Below, piece by piece: positions 6,219 to 12,707 of a stretch of 12,707 nt of DNA. The DNA is from an uncultured Campylobacter sp. (lineage in GTDB: Bacteria; Campylobacterota; Campylobacteria; Campylobacterales; Campylobacteraceae). Both the position numbers and the translations under genes were made by a program. The notes beneath the pieces were generated by a model. It worked only from the letters and a program-made list of their open reading frames with translations, ran no database searches and was not told where the DNA came from. The stretch spans positions 1-12,707 of the forward strand of contig NZ_CALIMS010000047.1 in the NCBI RefSeq assembly GCF_938045345.1, given 5' to 3'. Every line of letters begins with the position of its first letter. Position 1 is the stretch's first letter.

Positions 6219-7816
6219 TAATTCTCTCCCGCTTGAATTGCGCTGATAAGTATCGTATTTACGATATCGGCGACCTTGCAGCCGCGGCTTAGATCGTTTA
6301 CCGCCTTTTTTAAGCCCTGTAAAATCGGCCCGATCGCCACGGCGCCTGCGGTGCGCTGCACGGCTTTGTAACAGATATTTCCGCAGTTAAGATCGGGGAA
6401 GATAAATACGTTCGCACGCCCTGCGACCGAAGAGCCCGGCATTTTTTTCTTAGCGACTGCGGCATCGACTGCGGCATCGAATTGCAGCGGTCCGTCGATT
6501 GTGAGCCCCGGCGCCTTTTCGCGCGCTTTTTGCGTCGCCGTTTTGATAAATTCTACGCTCTCTCCGCTGCCGCTATCGCCGCTAGAGTAGCTCAGCATCG
6601 CCACACGCGGCTCAAACCCGAACGCCTTTGCGGTCGCGGCGCTTGAGATCGCGATACCTGCCAGATACTCCGCGCTCGGGCTCGGCGCTACGGCGCAGTC
6701 GGCAAAAAGCAGAGCCTGCGTATCCAGGCACATTATAAACGCGCCGCTAACGCTTGCGATGCCGGGCTTTGTCTTGATGATTTGAAGTGCGGGGCGGATC
6801 GTCTCCGCAGTAGTCGTGCCGGCACCGCTTACCATCGCATCGGCTAGCCCTTCATACACGAGCATCGTGCCGAAGTAGGTGCGATCGCGCACTAAATCGC
6901 GTGCCTGCGCCTCGCTCATACCCTTCGCCTTGCGAAGCTCATAAAGATCAAGCGCAAATTTTTCCAAGCTCGCATCCGTCTGCGGATCTAAAATTTTAAC
7001 GCCCGCTAAATCGAGACCTAGCTTGTTTGTGCTTTTTTGCACTTGATCTTGCTGCCCTAAAAGGATCAAATTTGCCGCACCGCTTTGTTTTATAATCGCG
7101 GCTGCGCGCAGAATTCTCTCATCGTCACTTTCTGGAAGCACGACGGTTTTAACGTTCGCGCGAGCCTTGGCGTAGAGCTTGCTTTCAAATTTCAACGGGG
7201 TTAGAATTTCACAGCGCGTGGAGTTTGCGGCGTCCGTGAAGTAGCTTTTGTCGGCAATGACTTTATCAAGCTCTATCGCGCCGCTTTGGCAAGCAGAATT
7301 TTCGTCGTGAAATTTTGCATCGCTTTCGCAAGCGGAATTTTTGCCGCAAAGCTCCGATTTTTTAGAATTTGCACCATCTTGCGCAGGTCTTAGCACGGAA
7401 AATGAAATTTTATCCTCATATATGCTGGCAAAGCTTACCGCTTTTGCTGCGGCGATCAAGCGCGTGCCGATGCGCGCGGCAACTTCGTTAGGATAAAATC
7501 CGCAAACGGGGATATTTAGATCCTTTGCGATTTGTAAATTTAGCTCGCGCAGATCGGCTCCCGCTACGCCGTGAACCAGCACAAAATTGCATTGCTCTAA
7601 AATCTGCGTAAAGCGCTCTATCGCCGCCTTTCGCACGCGCTCATCCTGCCCGTTTGCAAGCGCTCTTTCAAGCTCACTCCTGCTAAAAAGGGCATTATCG
7701 CCAGCGATGCAAAGTTGCAAAACGTTGTGAAAGCTCATGGATAAAATTTTATCTAGTTTTTTTAGCTCGGATTGGTAGGCGGCGGGTTCGTCGCATAGGA
7801 GCAAAATTCCGTTCAT
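6218..7816 (-). CDS. pta: Phosphate acetyltransferase
   Basis: Pta converts acetyl-CoA + phosphate to acetyl phosphate + CoA, feeding AckA. The catalytic PTA_PTB domain spans about residues 205-532, with LPESDDERIL, GLADAMVSGAGTTTAET, MLSYSSGDSGSG, GPLQFDAA, FPDLNCGNICYK and AIGPILQG all intact. Residues 1-145 match the N-terminal P-loop-like domain of long Pta enzymes (FVLVHGVAG, LNIPVCGFYP) but show no Walker A motif. At 532 residues it is far shorter than the 714-residue E. coli enzyme. The linker between the domains (about 146-200) holds a 13-residue tandem repeat, KNSACESDAKFHD then ENSACQSGAIELD (159-184), which looks like a recent insertion. The ATG at 7816 has an AAAGGAT site. It is first in a two-gene operon with ackA and is transcribed away from the HhH protein gene. 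Confidence 0.96.
   Translation of the reverse strand: MNGILLLCDEPAAYQSELKKLDKILSMSFHNVLQLCIAGDNALFSRSELERALANGQDERVRKAAIERFTQILEQCNFVLVHGVAGADLRELNLQIAKDLNIPVCGFYPNEVAARIGTRLIAAAKAVSFASIYEDKISFSVLRPAQDGANSKKSELCGKNSACESDAKFHDENSACQSGAIELDKVIADKSYFTDAANSTRCEILTPLKFESKLYAKARANVKTVVLPESDDERILRAAAIIKQSGAANLILLGQQDQVQKSTNKLGLDLAGVKILDPQTDASLEKFALDLYELRKAKGMSEAQARDLVRDRTYFGTMLVYEGLADAMVSGAGTTTAETIRPALQIIKTKPGIASVSGAFIMCLDTQALLFADCAVAPSPSAEYLAGIAISSAATAKAFGFEPRVAMLSYSSGDSGSGESVEFIKTATQKAREKAPGLTIDGPLQFDAAVDAAVAKKKMPGSSVAGRANVFIFPDLNCGNICYKAVQRTAGAVAIGPILQGLKKAVNDLSRGCKVADIVNTILISAIQAGEN
7282..7349 (-). repeat. Imperfect 39-bp tandem repeat inside pta
   Basis: Units starting at 7282 and 7321 (39 bases, 13 codons apart) match at 22 of their first 26 bases on the + strand. 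They encode the KNSAC... and ENSACQS... repeats of the Pta linker. The period is a multiple of three, so the frame is kept. Confidence 0.75.
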
Positions 7817-7844
7817 CGGTTGATCCTTTGAAATAAGATAGGCA

Positions 7845-7850
7845 ATTGTA
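7845..7850 (-). promoter_or_regulatory. Candidate -10 element for pta-ackA
   Basis: On the minus strand TACAAT (complement of 7845-7850) is preceded by TGC, giving an extended -10 form TGCTACAAT. It lies 28 bases before the pta ATG. No clear -35 is seen, as is common for Campylobacter sigma-70 promoters. Confidence 0.35.
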
Positions 7851-7895
7851 GCAAAATTTTGCTTGCGTGTTAATCAAAGATTTATCGTGAGGGTT

Positions 7896-7901
7896 TAGAA
7901 T
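7896..7901 (+). promoter_or_regulatory. Candidate -10 element for the HhH protein gene
   Basis: TAGAAT at 7896-7901 lies 27 bases before the ATG at 7929 in the 112-base divergent gap; no recognisable -35. A strong AAAGGAG ribosome site follows at 7917-7923. Confidence 0.3.
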
Positions 7902-7928
7902 TTCGTAACTTCCAACAAAGGAGCGCAC

Positions 7929-8669
7929 ATGAAAAATTTAGTGATTTTGGCTCTTTTAGTGAGCCTCGCCGCGGCGAAAATCAACATAAATGAAGCTAGT
8001 CGCTACGAGCTGATGACGATCGGCGGGCTTGATGCGGGTAGGGCGGATATGCTTATGCAATACCGCCAAAAGCGCGAAATTTCAAGTGCAGATGAGCTAA
8101 AGGGCATCAACGGCTTTGCAAGTTACGATACTGCTAAACTGCAGAAGAGCTTTGAAATATCGCCTAGAGCTAACGTGCAGCAGCCGGTGCAGCCTGATCG
8201 CGATATAGTCGTAGTCGAAAAGACCCGCACCCGCACGGTTTACGGAGGCTCTACTTACAGGCGCGTGGAAAATTACGGAAACGGCATCACTATTACTGAA
8301 ACCGGTACTTTTCCGCCTCCTCCTCCACGAGGATATGATAGACGCGGCGGCATGCTGCCTCCTCCTCCGCCACCGCCACCTGGTGGTATGATGCCACCGC
8401 CTCCCCCGCCTCCTGGCGGCATGCCACCACCTCCGAACGGAGGTATAAAACCGCCTCCTCCACCGCCACCTCCTCCTCCGCGTGATGATTATTCTCGCAG
8501 GAGAAGTTCTAATAGTATGAGCGATAGCGAAATTGGCGGAAGCTCGCGCCGTAACATGCCGGTGCCTATGCATATGGGAACGATCCGCTCAAAAAGATCC
8601 AGTAGCGTCACAAGCTTCGGCAATTGCGATCCGCAAAGCGGCGACTGCGTTAGCGTCGGCGTACAATAG
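7929..8669 (+). CDS. Exported helix-hairpin-helix (ComEA-like) protein with polyproline region
   Basis: The 246 residues have a short signal peptide (about 1-16, ending LAAA), then KININEASRYELMTIGGL and onward (17-75), a tandem helix-hairpin-helix segment like that of ComEA, the periplasmic DNA receptor for natural transformation, with the NINEAS start typical of that group. After a linker of about 50 residues with basic and Tyr residues comes a region (129-184) with proline runs of 5, 8, 7, 4 and 10, spaced by GGMM, GGM and GGIK. The tail is Ser/Arg-rich with C233 and C240. ComEA-like proteins in Campylobacter are usually near 80 residues, so the C-terminal part is an unusual addition. DNA binding is inferred from the HhH; a direct role in DNA uptake is possible but unproven. 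The proline runs should need EF-P for translation. Start chosen by AAAGGAG and signal peptide. Confidence 0.85.
   Translation: MKNLVILALLVSLAAAKININEASRYELMTIGGLDAGRADMLMQYRQKREISSADELKGINGFASYDTAKLQKSFEISPRANVQQPVQPDRDIVVVEKTRTRTVYGGSTYRRVENYGNGITITETGTFPPPPPRGYDRRGGMLPPPPPPPPGGMMPPPPPPPGGMPPPPNGGIKPPPPPPPPPPRDDYSRRRSSNSMSDSEIGGSSRRNMPVPMHMGTIRSKRSSSVTSFGNCDPQSGDCVSVGVQ
8309..8483 (+). repeat. Proline-codon low-complexity repeat
   Basis: CCT/CCG/CCA triplets run in blocks encoding the proline stretches of the HhH protein, separated by Gly-Met codons. Such DNA is prone to slippage in steps of three bases, so proline run length may differ between strains without loss of frame. Confidence 0.85.
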
Positions 8670-8691
8670 GGTTTTTAAAATTTAATTTTAC

Positions 8692-8733
8692 GCGGGCGGA
8701 ATTTTAGAATTTTATAATCGAGATTCCGCCCGC
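8692..8733 (+). terminator. Candidate terminator hairpin after the HhH gene
   Basis: GCGGGCGGAAT (8692-8702) pairs perfectly with ATTCCGCCCGC (8723-8733), an 11-bp stem with a 20-base AT-rich loop, starting 23 bases past the stop codon. What follows is CCTAAATTT rather than a clean T-run, so factor-independent termination is uncertain; the hairpin itself is clear. Confidence 0.4.
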
Positions 8734-9081
8734 CCTAAATTTACGGCTAAATTTTAAAATTTTGTAGCGATGGAATTTAAAATTTACGCTGGCATCGCTC
8801 TGCGCTACGATAAAATTTCAAAGAATTTTGTAAATTTAATCGAGCCTAGCGTGGTAAAATTTCAATCTAAAATTCTATGTTAAAACTGATGCGCTGTGTT
8901 TTGTCAAGATAAAATCTGCACTTTAAAATTTTAAATCCGAAATCCAGCCGCATTATAAATTTTAAATTTGCCTTTTCTACTCTCGCTAAATTCTGAAATT
9001 TTGCCCCGTCTTGCTGCTATTAAATTTTAAATTCGACCCGATTTAGCGCCTAAAATTTGTGAAATTTAATTTACAAAATAA

Positions 9082-9087
9082 TATAAT
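9082..9087 (+). promoter_or_regulatory. Candidate -10 element for ilvB-ilvN-lpxD
   Basis: A perfect TATAAT lies at 9082-9087, 33 bases before the ilvB ATG. The predicted leader is only about 27 bases, too short for attenuation. The upstream sequence is T-rich without a clear -35. Confidence 0.5.
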
Positions 9088-9120
9088 CACAAAATTATTC
9101 CAACGAAACAGGATGGGCGT

Positions 9121-10815
9121 ATGAAAGAAATTAGCGGATCGCAGATGATCGTGGAGGCGTTGCGGCAGGAGGGGGTCGAGGTGGTTTTCGGCTATCCGGG
9201 CGGCGCGGCGCTGAATATTTATGATGAAATTTACAAACAAAAATACTTCAGACACATTTTGGTGCGCCACGAGCAGGCTGCGGCGATGGCTGCGGACGGA
9301 TACGCGCGCGCTAGCGGCAAGGTCGGCGTAGCAGTCGTCACGAGCGGACCAGGCTTTACGAACGCGCTTACGGGGCTTGCTACGGCGTATAGCGACAGCA
9401 TCCCGGTAGTGCTTATCAGCGGGCAGGTGGCGACCTCGCTTATCGGTACCGATGCCTTTCAAGAGATCGATGCGATCGGAATTTCACGCCCCTGCGTCAA
9501 GCACAACTATCTAGTTAAAACGATCGAAGAGCTGCCTAGAATTTTAAAAGAAGCCTTTTACATCGCTCGCAGCGGCAGACCGGGGCCCGTGCACGTTGAT
9601 ATTCCCAAAGACGTAACGGCGAAGCTAGGCGTTTTTGAATATCCTAGTGAAATCAAGATGCAGACTTATAAGCCGAATTATAAAGGCAACGCTAAACAGA
9701 TCAAAAAAGCCGTTGAGTTAATCGCAAACTGCAAAAAGCCTATCCTCTACATCGGCGGCGGCGTCATCAGCGCGGGTGCAAGCGAGCTGGTGCGCGAGCT
9801 TAGCGAGTTTGCGCAGATCCCGGTCGTGCAAACCCTTATGGCGCTAGGAGCCGTGCGAAGCGACGATAAATTAAATTTAGGTATGGTCGGAATGCACGGC
9901 AGCTACGCCGCAAATATGGCGCTTAGCGAGTCTGATCTGATAATTTGCTTGGGCGCGAGATTTGACGATCGCGTCACCGGTAAGCTTAGCGAATTTGGCA
10001 AAAACGCAAAGATTATCCACGTCGATATCGATCCTAGCTCGATCTCTAAGATTATAAACGCGGATTATCCGATCGTGGGCGATGTGAAATCGGTGTTAGA
10101 GGAGATGCTGCCGCGCATTAAAAGCGAGGTCAGCCCTAAAAATTTCGAGCAGTGGCGCGAGCTCATCCGCAAATACGATGAAATTCACCCGCTTAAATTT
10201 AACGACAGCGATGAAATTTTAAAGCCGCAGTGGGTTATCCAAAGTACCGCAAAAATCGCTGGCGAGGATGCTATCATCGCTACGGACGTGGGTCAGCATC
10301 AGATGTGGGTCGCACAGTTTTATCCGTTTTGCAAGCCGCGCACTCTACTAAGTAGCGGCGGGCAGGGTACGATGGGATACGGCCTTCCTGCGGCATTGGG
10401 CGCGAAGGCCTATGCGGGAGATAGGCCCGTTATAAATTTCAGCGGCGACGGCTCGATTTTGATGAATATCCAAGAGCTGATGACTGCTAGCGCGAGCGGC
10501 CTAAACGTCGTAAATATCGTCTTAAACAACAATTTCTTAGGCATGGTGCGGCAGTGGCAGAGCCTATTTTACGGGCAGCGTTTCTCATCGACCGATCTTA
10601 GCTCGCAACCTGATTTTGTAAAGCTTGTCGAGGGTTTCGGCGGCGTGGGCTTTAGCGTTAGCACCAAAGCGGAATTCGAAGATGCGCTGAAGCAGGCTCT
10701 TGCGAGTAAGAAAGTAAGTGTCATCGAGGCTAAGATCGATCGCTTCGAAAACGTCTGGCCGATGGTGCCCGCGGGCGGCGCGCTTTATAATATGATTTTT
10801 GAGCAGGAGTCGTAA
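9121..10815 (+). CDS. ilvB: Acetolactate synthase, large catalytic subunit
   Basis: This ThDP enzyme joins two pyruvates to acetolactate (valine/leucine route) or pyruvate + 2-oxobutyrate to acetohydroxybutyrate (isoleucine route). The 564 residues show three domains: PYR (about 4-170) with GYPGGA (24-29) and catalytic E51, a central FAD-binding domain (about 190-330), and a PP domain with the ThDP/Mg motif from GDGS (442-445) to N470-N471. Full length for the family. The start has AGGAT at 9110-9114; an out-of-frame ATG at 9113 is followed by a stop after three codons and is ignored. The small subunit gene begins two bases after its stop. In C. jejuni the equivalent gene is, as I recall, named ilvI; ilvB and ilvI cannot be separated by sequence alone. 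Biosynthetic rather than catabolic type is supported by the adjacent regulatory subunit. Confidence 0.96.
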   Translation: MKEISGSQMIVEALRQEGVEVVFGYPGGAALNIYDEIYKQKYFRHILVRHEQAAAMAADGYARASGKVGVAVVTSGPGFTNALTGLATAYSDSIPVVLISGQVATSLIGTDAFQEIDAIGISRPCVKHNYLVKTIEELPRILKEAFYIARSGRPGPVHVDIPKDVTAKLGVFEYPSEIKMQTYKPNYKGNAKQIKKAVELIANCKKPILYIGGGVISAGASELVRELSEFAQIPVVQTLMALGAVRSDDKLNLGMVGMHGSYAANMALSESDLIICLGARFDDRVTGKLSEFGKNAKIIHVDIDPSSISKIINADYPIVGDVKSVLEEMLPRIKSEVSPKNFEQWRELIRKYDEIHPLKFNDSDEILKPQWVIQSTAKIAGEDAIIATDVGQHQMWVAQFYPFCKPRTLLSSGGQGTMGYGLPAALGAKAYAGDRPVINFSGDGSILMNIQELMTASASGLNVVNIVLNNNFLGMVRQWQSLFYGQRFSSTDLSSQPDFVKLVEGFGGVGFSVSTKAEFEDALKQALASKKVSVIEAKIDRFENVWPMVPAGGALYNMIFEQES

Positions 10816-10817
10816 AG

Positions 10818-11288
10818 ATGAATAGCATAAGAAGAGTAATATCGGTCGTCGTTACCGATGAGCACGGCGTTTTGTCGCGAATATCAGGGCTTTTTGCGGG
10901 GCGCGGCTATAATATCGACAGCCTTACCGTTGCACCGATCCCAAACACCGGTCTATCGCGCCTTAGCATCGTCACTTCGGGCGATGAGCGCGTCATAGAG
11001 CAGATCACTAAGCAGCTTCATAAGCTGATCCCCGTCTACAAGGTCATCGATGATGCAAAATTCGTCGAAAAGGAGATGGTTTTGGTAAAGATCGCGCTGG
11101 GCGAAAATTTAGCGGGGCTCGATGCAGTTTTAAAAGCCTACAACGGCAGCATCGCAAACAGCGACGACAGCAAGATCGTCATCATGGCGTGCGACGACGC
11201 AGACCGCATCGATGGATTTTTAAAGACGATAAAAAAATACAATCCGATCGACATCGTACGCGGCGGCAGCGTCGCGCTGGATATGTAA
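10818..11288 (+). CDS. ilvN: Acetolactate synthase, small regulatory subunit
   Basis: This subunit stimulates the large subunit and carries valine feedback inhibition in the family. The 156 residues have an N-terminal ACT domain (about 4-77) with the GVLSRISGLFAGRGYNIDSL segment (17-36) typical of IlvH/IlvN, and a second domain (about 83-156) ending DIVRGGSVALDM. The length fits the longer IlvH type rather than the short E. coli IlvN. It begins two bases after ilvB, with a weak site inside ilvB's last codons, implying coupled translation. Often named ilvH in Campylobacter. Confidence 0.95.
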   Translation: MNSIRRVISVVVTDEHGVLSRISGLFAGRGYNIDSLTVAPIPNTGLSRLSIVTSGDERVIEQITKQLHKLIPVYKVIDDAKFVEKEMVLVKIALGENLAGLDAVLKAYNGSIANSDDSKIVIMACDDADRIDGFLKTIKKYNPIDIVRGGSVALDM

Positions 11289-11319
11289 GCGGCGATAAAA
11301 TTTAATCAAAGGAGCGCAA

Positions 11320-12270
11320 ATGAAATTATCCAAAATTGCCGAAATTTTAAACATAGAGCTTAGCGGAGCGGATGCGGAGATTACCGCGATAAATTCGCTT
11401 CAAAACGCAAGGCAAAGCGAGCTGAGCTACTGCGACAGCGACAAAAACGAGAAATTTTTATCTGCCACCAAAGCGGCCGCCGTGCTAGTAAAAATCGGCA
11501 CCGCAGCCCCAAGCGGCGTGCGAGTGCTAGAGTGCGAAAATCCGCATCTAGCCTTTGCGATCCTAAGCGCGCATTTTGCTAAGCCGCTCATTCGCAGCGG
11601 CGCGCCCGCAAAGATCGCCGCTAGCGCGCAGATCGGGCAGAGCGTGCATATCGGCGCAAATTCTACGATCGGCGAGGATTGCGTCATTTTAAGCGGCGCG
11701 TATATCGGCGATGACGTGCATATCGGAGACGGCTGCATAATCCACGCAAACGCCGTCATCTACAATGACACGATCATCGGCGAGCGCTGCATAATCCACG
11801 CAAACGCCGTCATCGGAAGCGACGGTTTCGGCTATGCACACACTAAAACGGGCGAGCACGTTAAAATTTATCACAACGGCAACGTCGTGCTGCAAGATGA
11901 GGTCGAGATCGGCGCGTGCACGACGATCGACCGCGCGGTATTTGGCTCGACGATCGTTAAGCGCGGTAGCAAGATCGACAATCTCGTTCAGATCGGGCAC
12001 AACTGCGAGCTTGGGCAAAACTGTCTCATCGTCTCTCAGGTAGGACTTGCGGGTTCGACGACGCTTGGGCGCAACGTCGTGATGGGCGGACAGAGCGGCA
12101 GCGGCGGGCACGTAAGCGTGGGCGATTTCGCTCAGATCGCGGCGCGCGGCGGCATAAGCAAGGATCTAACGGGTGGCAAAAACTACGCAGGGCAGCCTAT
12201 AATGGAGCTTAGCGAGTGGTTCAAGCTGCAGGCTAAGATCGTTAGATTTTTTAAAGATAAAAAGCACTAG
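11320..12270 (+). CDS. lpxD: UDP-3-O-(3-hydroxyacyl)glucosamine N-acyltransferase
   Basis: LpxD adds the second 3-hydroxyacyl chain, to the glucosamine nitrogen, in lipid A synthesis, working in the cytoplasm as a trimer. Of its 316 residues, about 1-95 form the uridine-binding N-terminal domain, about 98-275 a left-handed beta-helix of hexapeptide repeats (IGxxxx/IHANAV-type), and the end a helical tail (ELSEWFKLQAKIVRFFK). The family hallmark GSDGFGYA (166-173) and the catalytic His (H227 in QIGHN) are present. AAAGGAG precedes the ATG, 31 bases after ilvN, so it is the third gene of that operon. The N-acyl preference cannot be told; Campylobacter lipid A often uses the diamino sugar GlcN3N, which would alter the true substrate. 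It holds a 29-bp exact direct repeat, described separately. Confidence 0.95.
   Translation: MKLSKIAEILNIELSGADAEITAINSLQNARQSELSYCDSDKNEKFLSATKAAAVLVKIGTAAPSGVRVLECENPHLAFAILSAHFAKPLIRSGAPAKIAASAQIGQSVHIGANSTIGEDCVILSGAYIGDDVHIGDGCIIHANAVIYNDTIIGERCIIHANAVIGSDGFGYAHTKTGEHVKIYHNGNVVLQDEVEIGACTTIDRAVFGSTIVKRGSKIDNLVQIGHNCELGQNCLIVSQVGLAGSTTLGRNVVMGGQSGSGGHVSVGDFAQIAARGGISKDLTGGKNYAGQPIMELSEWFKLQAKIVRFFKDKKH
11732..11814 (+). repeat. 29-bp exact direct repeat inside lpxD
   Basis: The 29 bases at 11732-11760 recur exactly at 11786-11814. The offset is 54 bases, i.e. 18 codons or one full turn of the beta-helix. Both copies encode CIIHANAVI (139-147 and 157-165). Confidence 0.95.
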
Positions 12271-12474
12271 CCGTTTTGCCTTGGCTGACTTGCTTTAGTC
12301 GGTTCGGTTGATCGGCTTGATTTGATAGTTTTGATCGTTCGCTCTGATAGACTCCTCTAGCCAGCTCGATTTGATCGGTTCGCGTCGTTTTAGTGAAGTT
12401 TGAAACCGTCAGGCAGTTGGTGATTGTGGAGCGGTTTGCGCTGCCATCTAGCCTAGGCTTCAGCGTAGCTTGCG

Positions 12475-12496
12475 ACCGCCGCGGCGGTAAATTTTT
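12475..12496 (+). terminator. Possible terminator after lpxD
   Basis: ACCGCCGCGGCGGT at 12475-12488 is a perfect 14-bp palindrome, foldable as a 5-bp stem with a four-base loop, followed by AAATTTTT. It lies 205 bases past lpxD, far for a terminator, and the T-run is short. Confidence 0.3.
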
Positions 12497-12511
12497 GCCC
12501 TTTTATCGGCG

Positions 12512-12568
12512 AAATTCTGCCCGCGCCATTTTTCATCGTGTGCTTGCTTTGTGGGCGCGGTAGAATTT
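12512..12568. repeat. Long imperfect inverted repeat
   Basis: AAATTCT (12512-12518) pairs with AGAATTT (12562-12568) and CCGCGCC (12521-12527) with GGCGCGG (12554-12560). A G-U pair and a one-base bulge join the two stems, giving about 15 pairs around a 26-base loop. It lies about 95 bases before the last gene. It may act as RNA leader structure, terminator or a dispersed repeat. Confidence 0.6.
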
Positions 12569-12662
12569 AATCTACTCGTTTTGAAATACGTTTGCTCGCA
12601 GTCATTGCGGCCAAGCTTTACGAGCGCTTTAAATCAGCGCAAATTTAATGAAAGGAAAAACG

Positions 12663-12707
12663 ATGATAGAGATGTTTTTATGCTCCTATTTTGCGGGTGC
12701 GGCGACG
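12663..12707 (+). CDS. Start of a gene cut by the window edge
   Basis: ATG at 12663 follows AAAGGAAA (12651-12658) at good spacing and opens a frame to the window end reading MIEMFLCSYFAGAAT. The start resembles Type 1 glutamine amidotransferase-like / peptidase E (S51) proteins, which often begin with a short strand followed by a SYF-type segment, but 15 residues cannot prove it. A second ATG at 12672 is a possible alternative start. Confidence 0.55.
   Translation, partial: MIEMFLCSYFAGAAT

Larger units (their letters stand above)
8670..9120. other. AT-rich gap between the HhH gene and ilvB
   Basis: No gene seen on either strand; the one minus-strand frame entering it is the shadow of ilvB. 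It is crowded with AAATTTTAAAATTTT-like words. It holds a GC-rich hairpin at 8692-8733, a weaker dyad (AGCGATG 8766-8772 with CATCGCT 8793-8799) and the ilvB promoter near the right end. I see no leader peptide rich in branched-chain codons before ilvB. Confidence 0.7.
12271..12662. other. Gap between lpxD and the last gene
   Basis: No gene seen on either strand. TTGATCGG-like words recur (12308-12315, 12331-12338, 12371-12378). A perfect 14-bp palindrome and a larger imperfect hairpin are listed separately. The last 15 bases hold the AAAGGAAA ribosome site of the next gene. No tRNA recognised. Confidence 0.65.

Noticed and set aside
8097..8573. 158-codon minus-strand frame rich in Arg and Trp
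   Set aside because: It is the mirror of the proline-codon repeats in the HhH gene; it has no ribosome site and no family-like sequence.
9094..9120. Attenuator or riboswitch before ilvB
   Set aside because: Predicted leader is only about 27 bases.
9113..9124. Upstream mini-frame ATG GGC GTA TGA before ilvB
   Set aside because: Three codons overlapping the real start; no branched-chain codons, so not an attenuator leader.
11689..12111. 140-codon minus-strand frame
   Set aside because: Shadow of the lpxD hexapeptide repeats.
1..12707. Poly-G or poly-C phase-variable tracts, CRISPR, insertion sequences, phage genes
   Set aside because: The longest G run is about five bases; no spaced repeats, transposase or phage-like proteins were found.

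Overview
The window looks like chromosome from a relatively GC-rich Campylobacter of the oral type (C. gracilis / C. rectus / C. showae are my best guesses, from composition and gene content only). Coding DNA is moderately GC-rich, gaps are full of AAATTT/TTTAAA words, Shine-Dalgarno sites are strong AAGGAG types, and the order ilvB-ilvN-lpxD matches the arrangement I remember from Campylobacter jejuni.

Layout: (1) 1-51 possible tail of an upstream gene, then metN (96-1085), the ATPase of a methionine importer, with no metI or metQ after it. (2) 1086-1528 non-coding, ending in a promoter that carries a TTCAC-N6-TTCAC direct repeat. (3) 1529-3589, a tightly packed operon of a tiny exported Met/Lys-rich protein, an OmpR-type response regulator and its histidine kinase, probably the DccR-DccS pair. 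(4) 3834-4457 (minus), an unrecognised four-helix membrane protein, facing the kinase across a repeat-bearing gap. (5) 4458-4985, a gap with no convincing gene. (6) 7816-4986 (minus), pta-ackA, the acetyl-CoA / acetyl-phosphate / acetate pathway. (7) 7929-8669, an exported helix-hairpin-helix protein with very long polyproline runs, divergent from pta. (8) 8670-9120, an AT-rich gap with a hairpin and the ilvB promoter. (9) 9121-12270, ilvB-ilvN-lpxD: acetolactate synthase plus a lipid A acyltransferase. (10) 12271-12662, a gap with two inverted repeats, then the first 15 codons of another gene.

Most genes are core metabolism or envelope functions. I see no phage, insertion sequence, CRISPR array, tRNA or rRNA. 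The part most worth following is the 1467-3589 unit: its promoter matches the DccR box I recall from C. jejuni, so it is probably autoregulated, and its first product is a methionine-rich periplasmic mini-protein of unknown role translated immediately ahead of the regulator. Secondary curiosities are a 29-bp exact repeat inside lpxD spaced by exactly one beta-helix coil, a 13-residue tandem repeat in the Pta linker, and the polyproline/HhH secreted protein.
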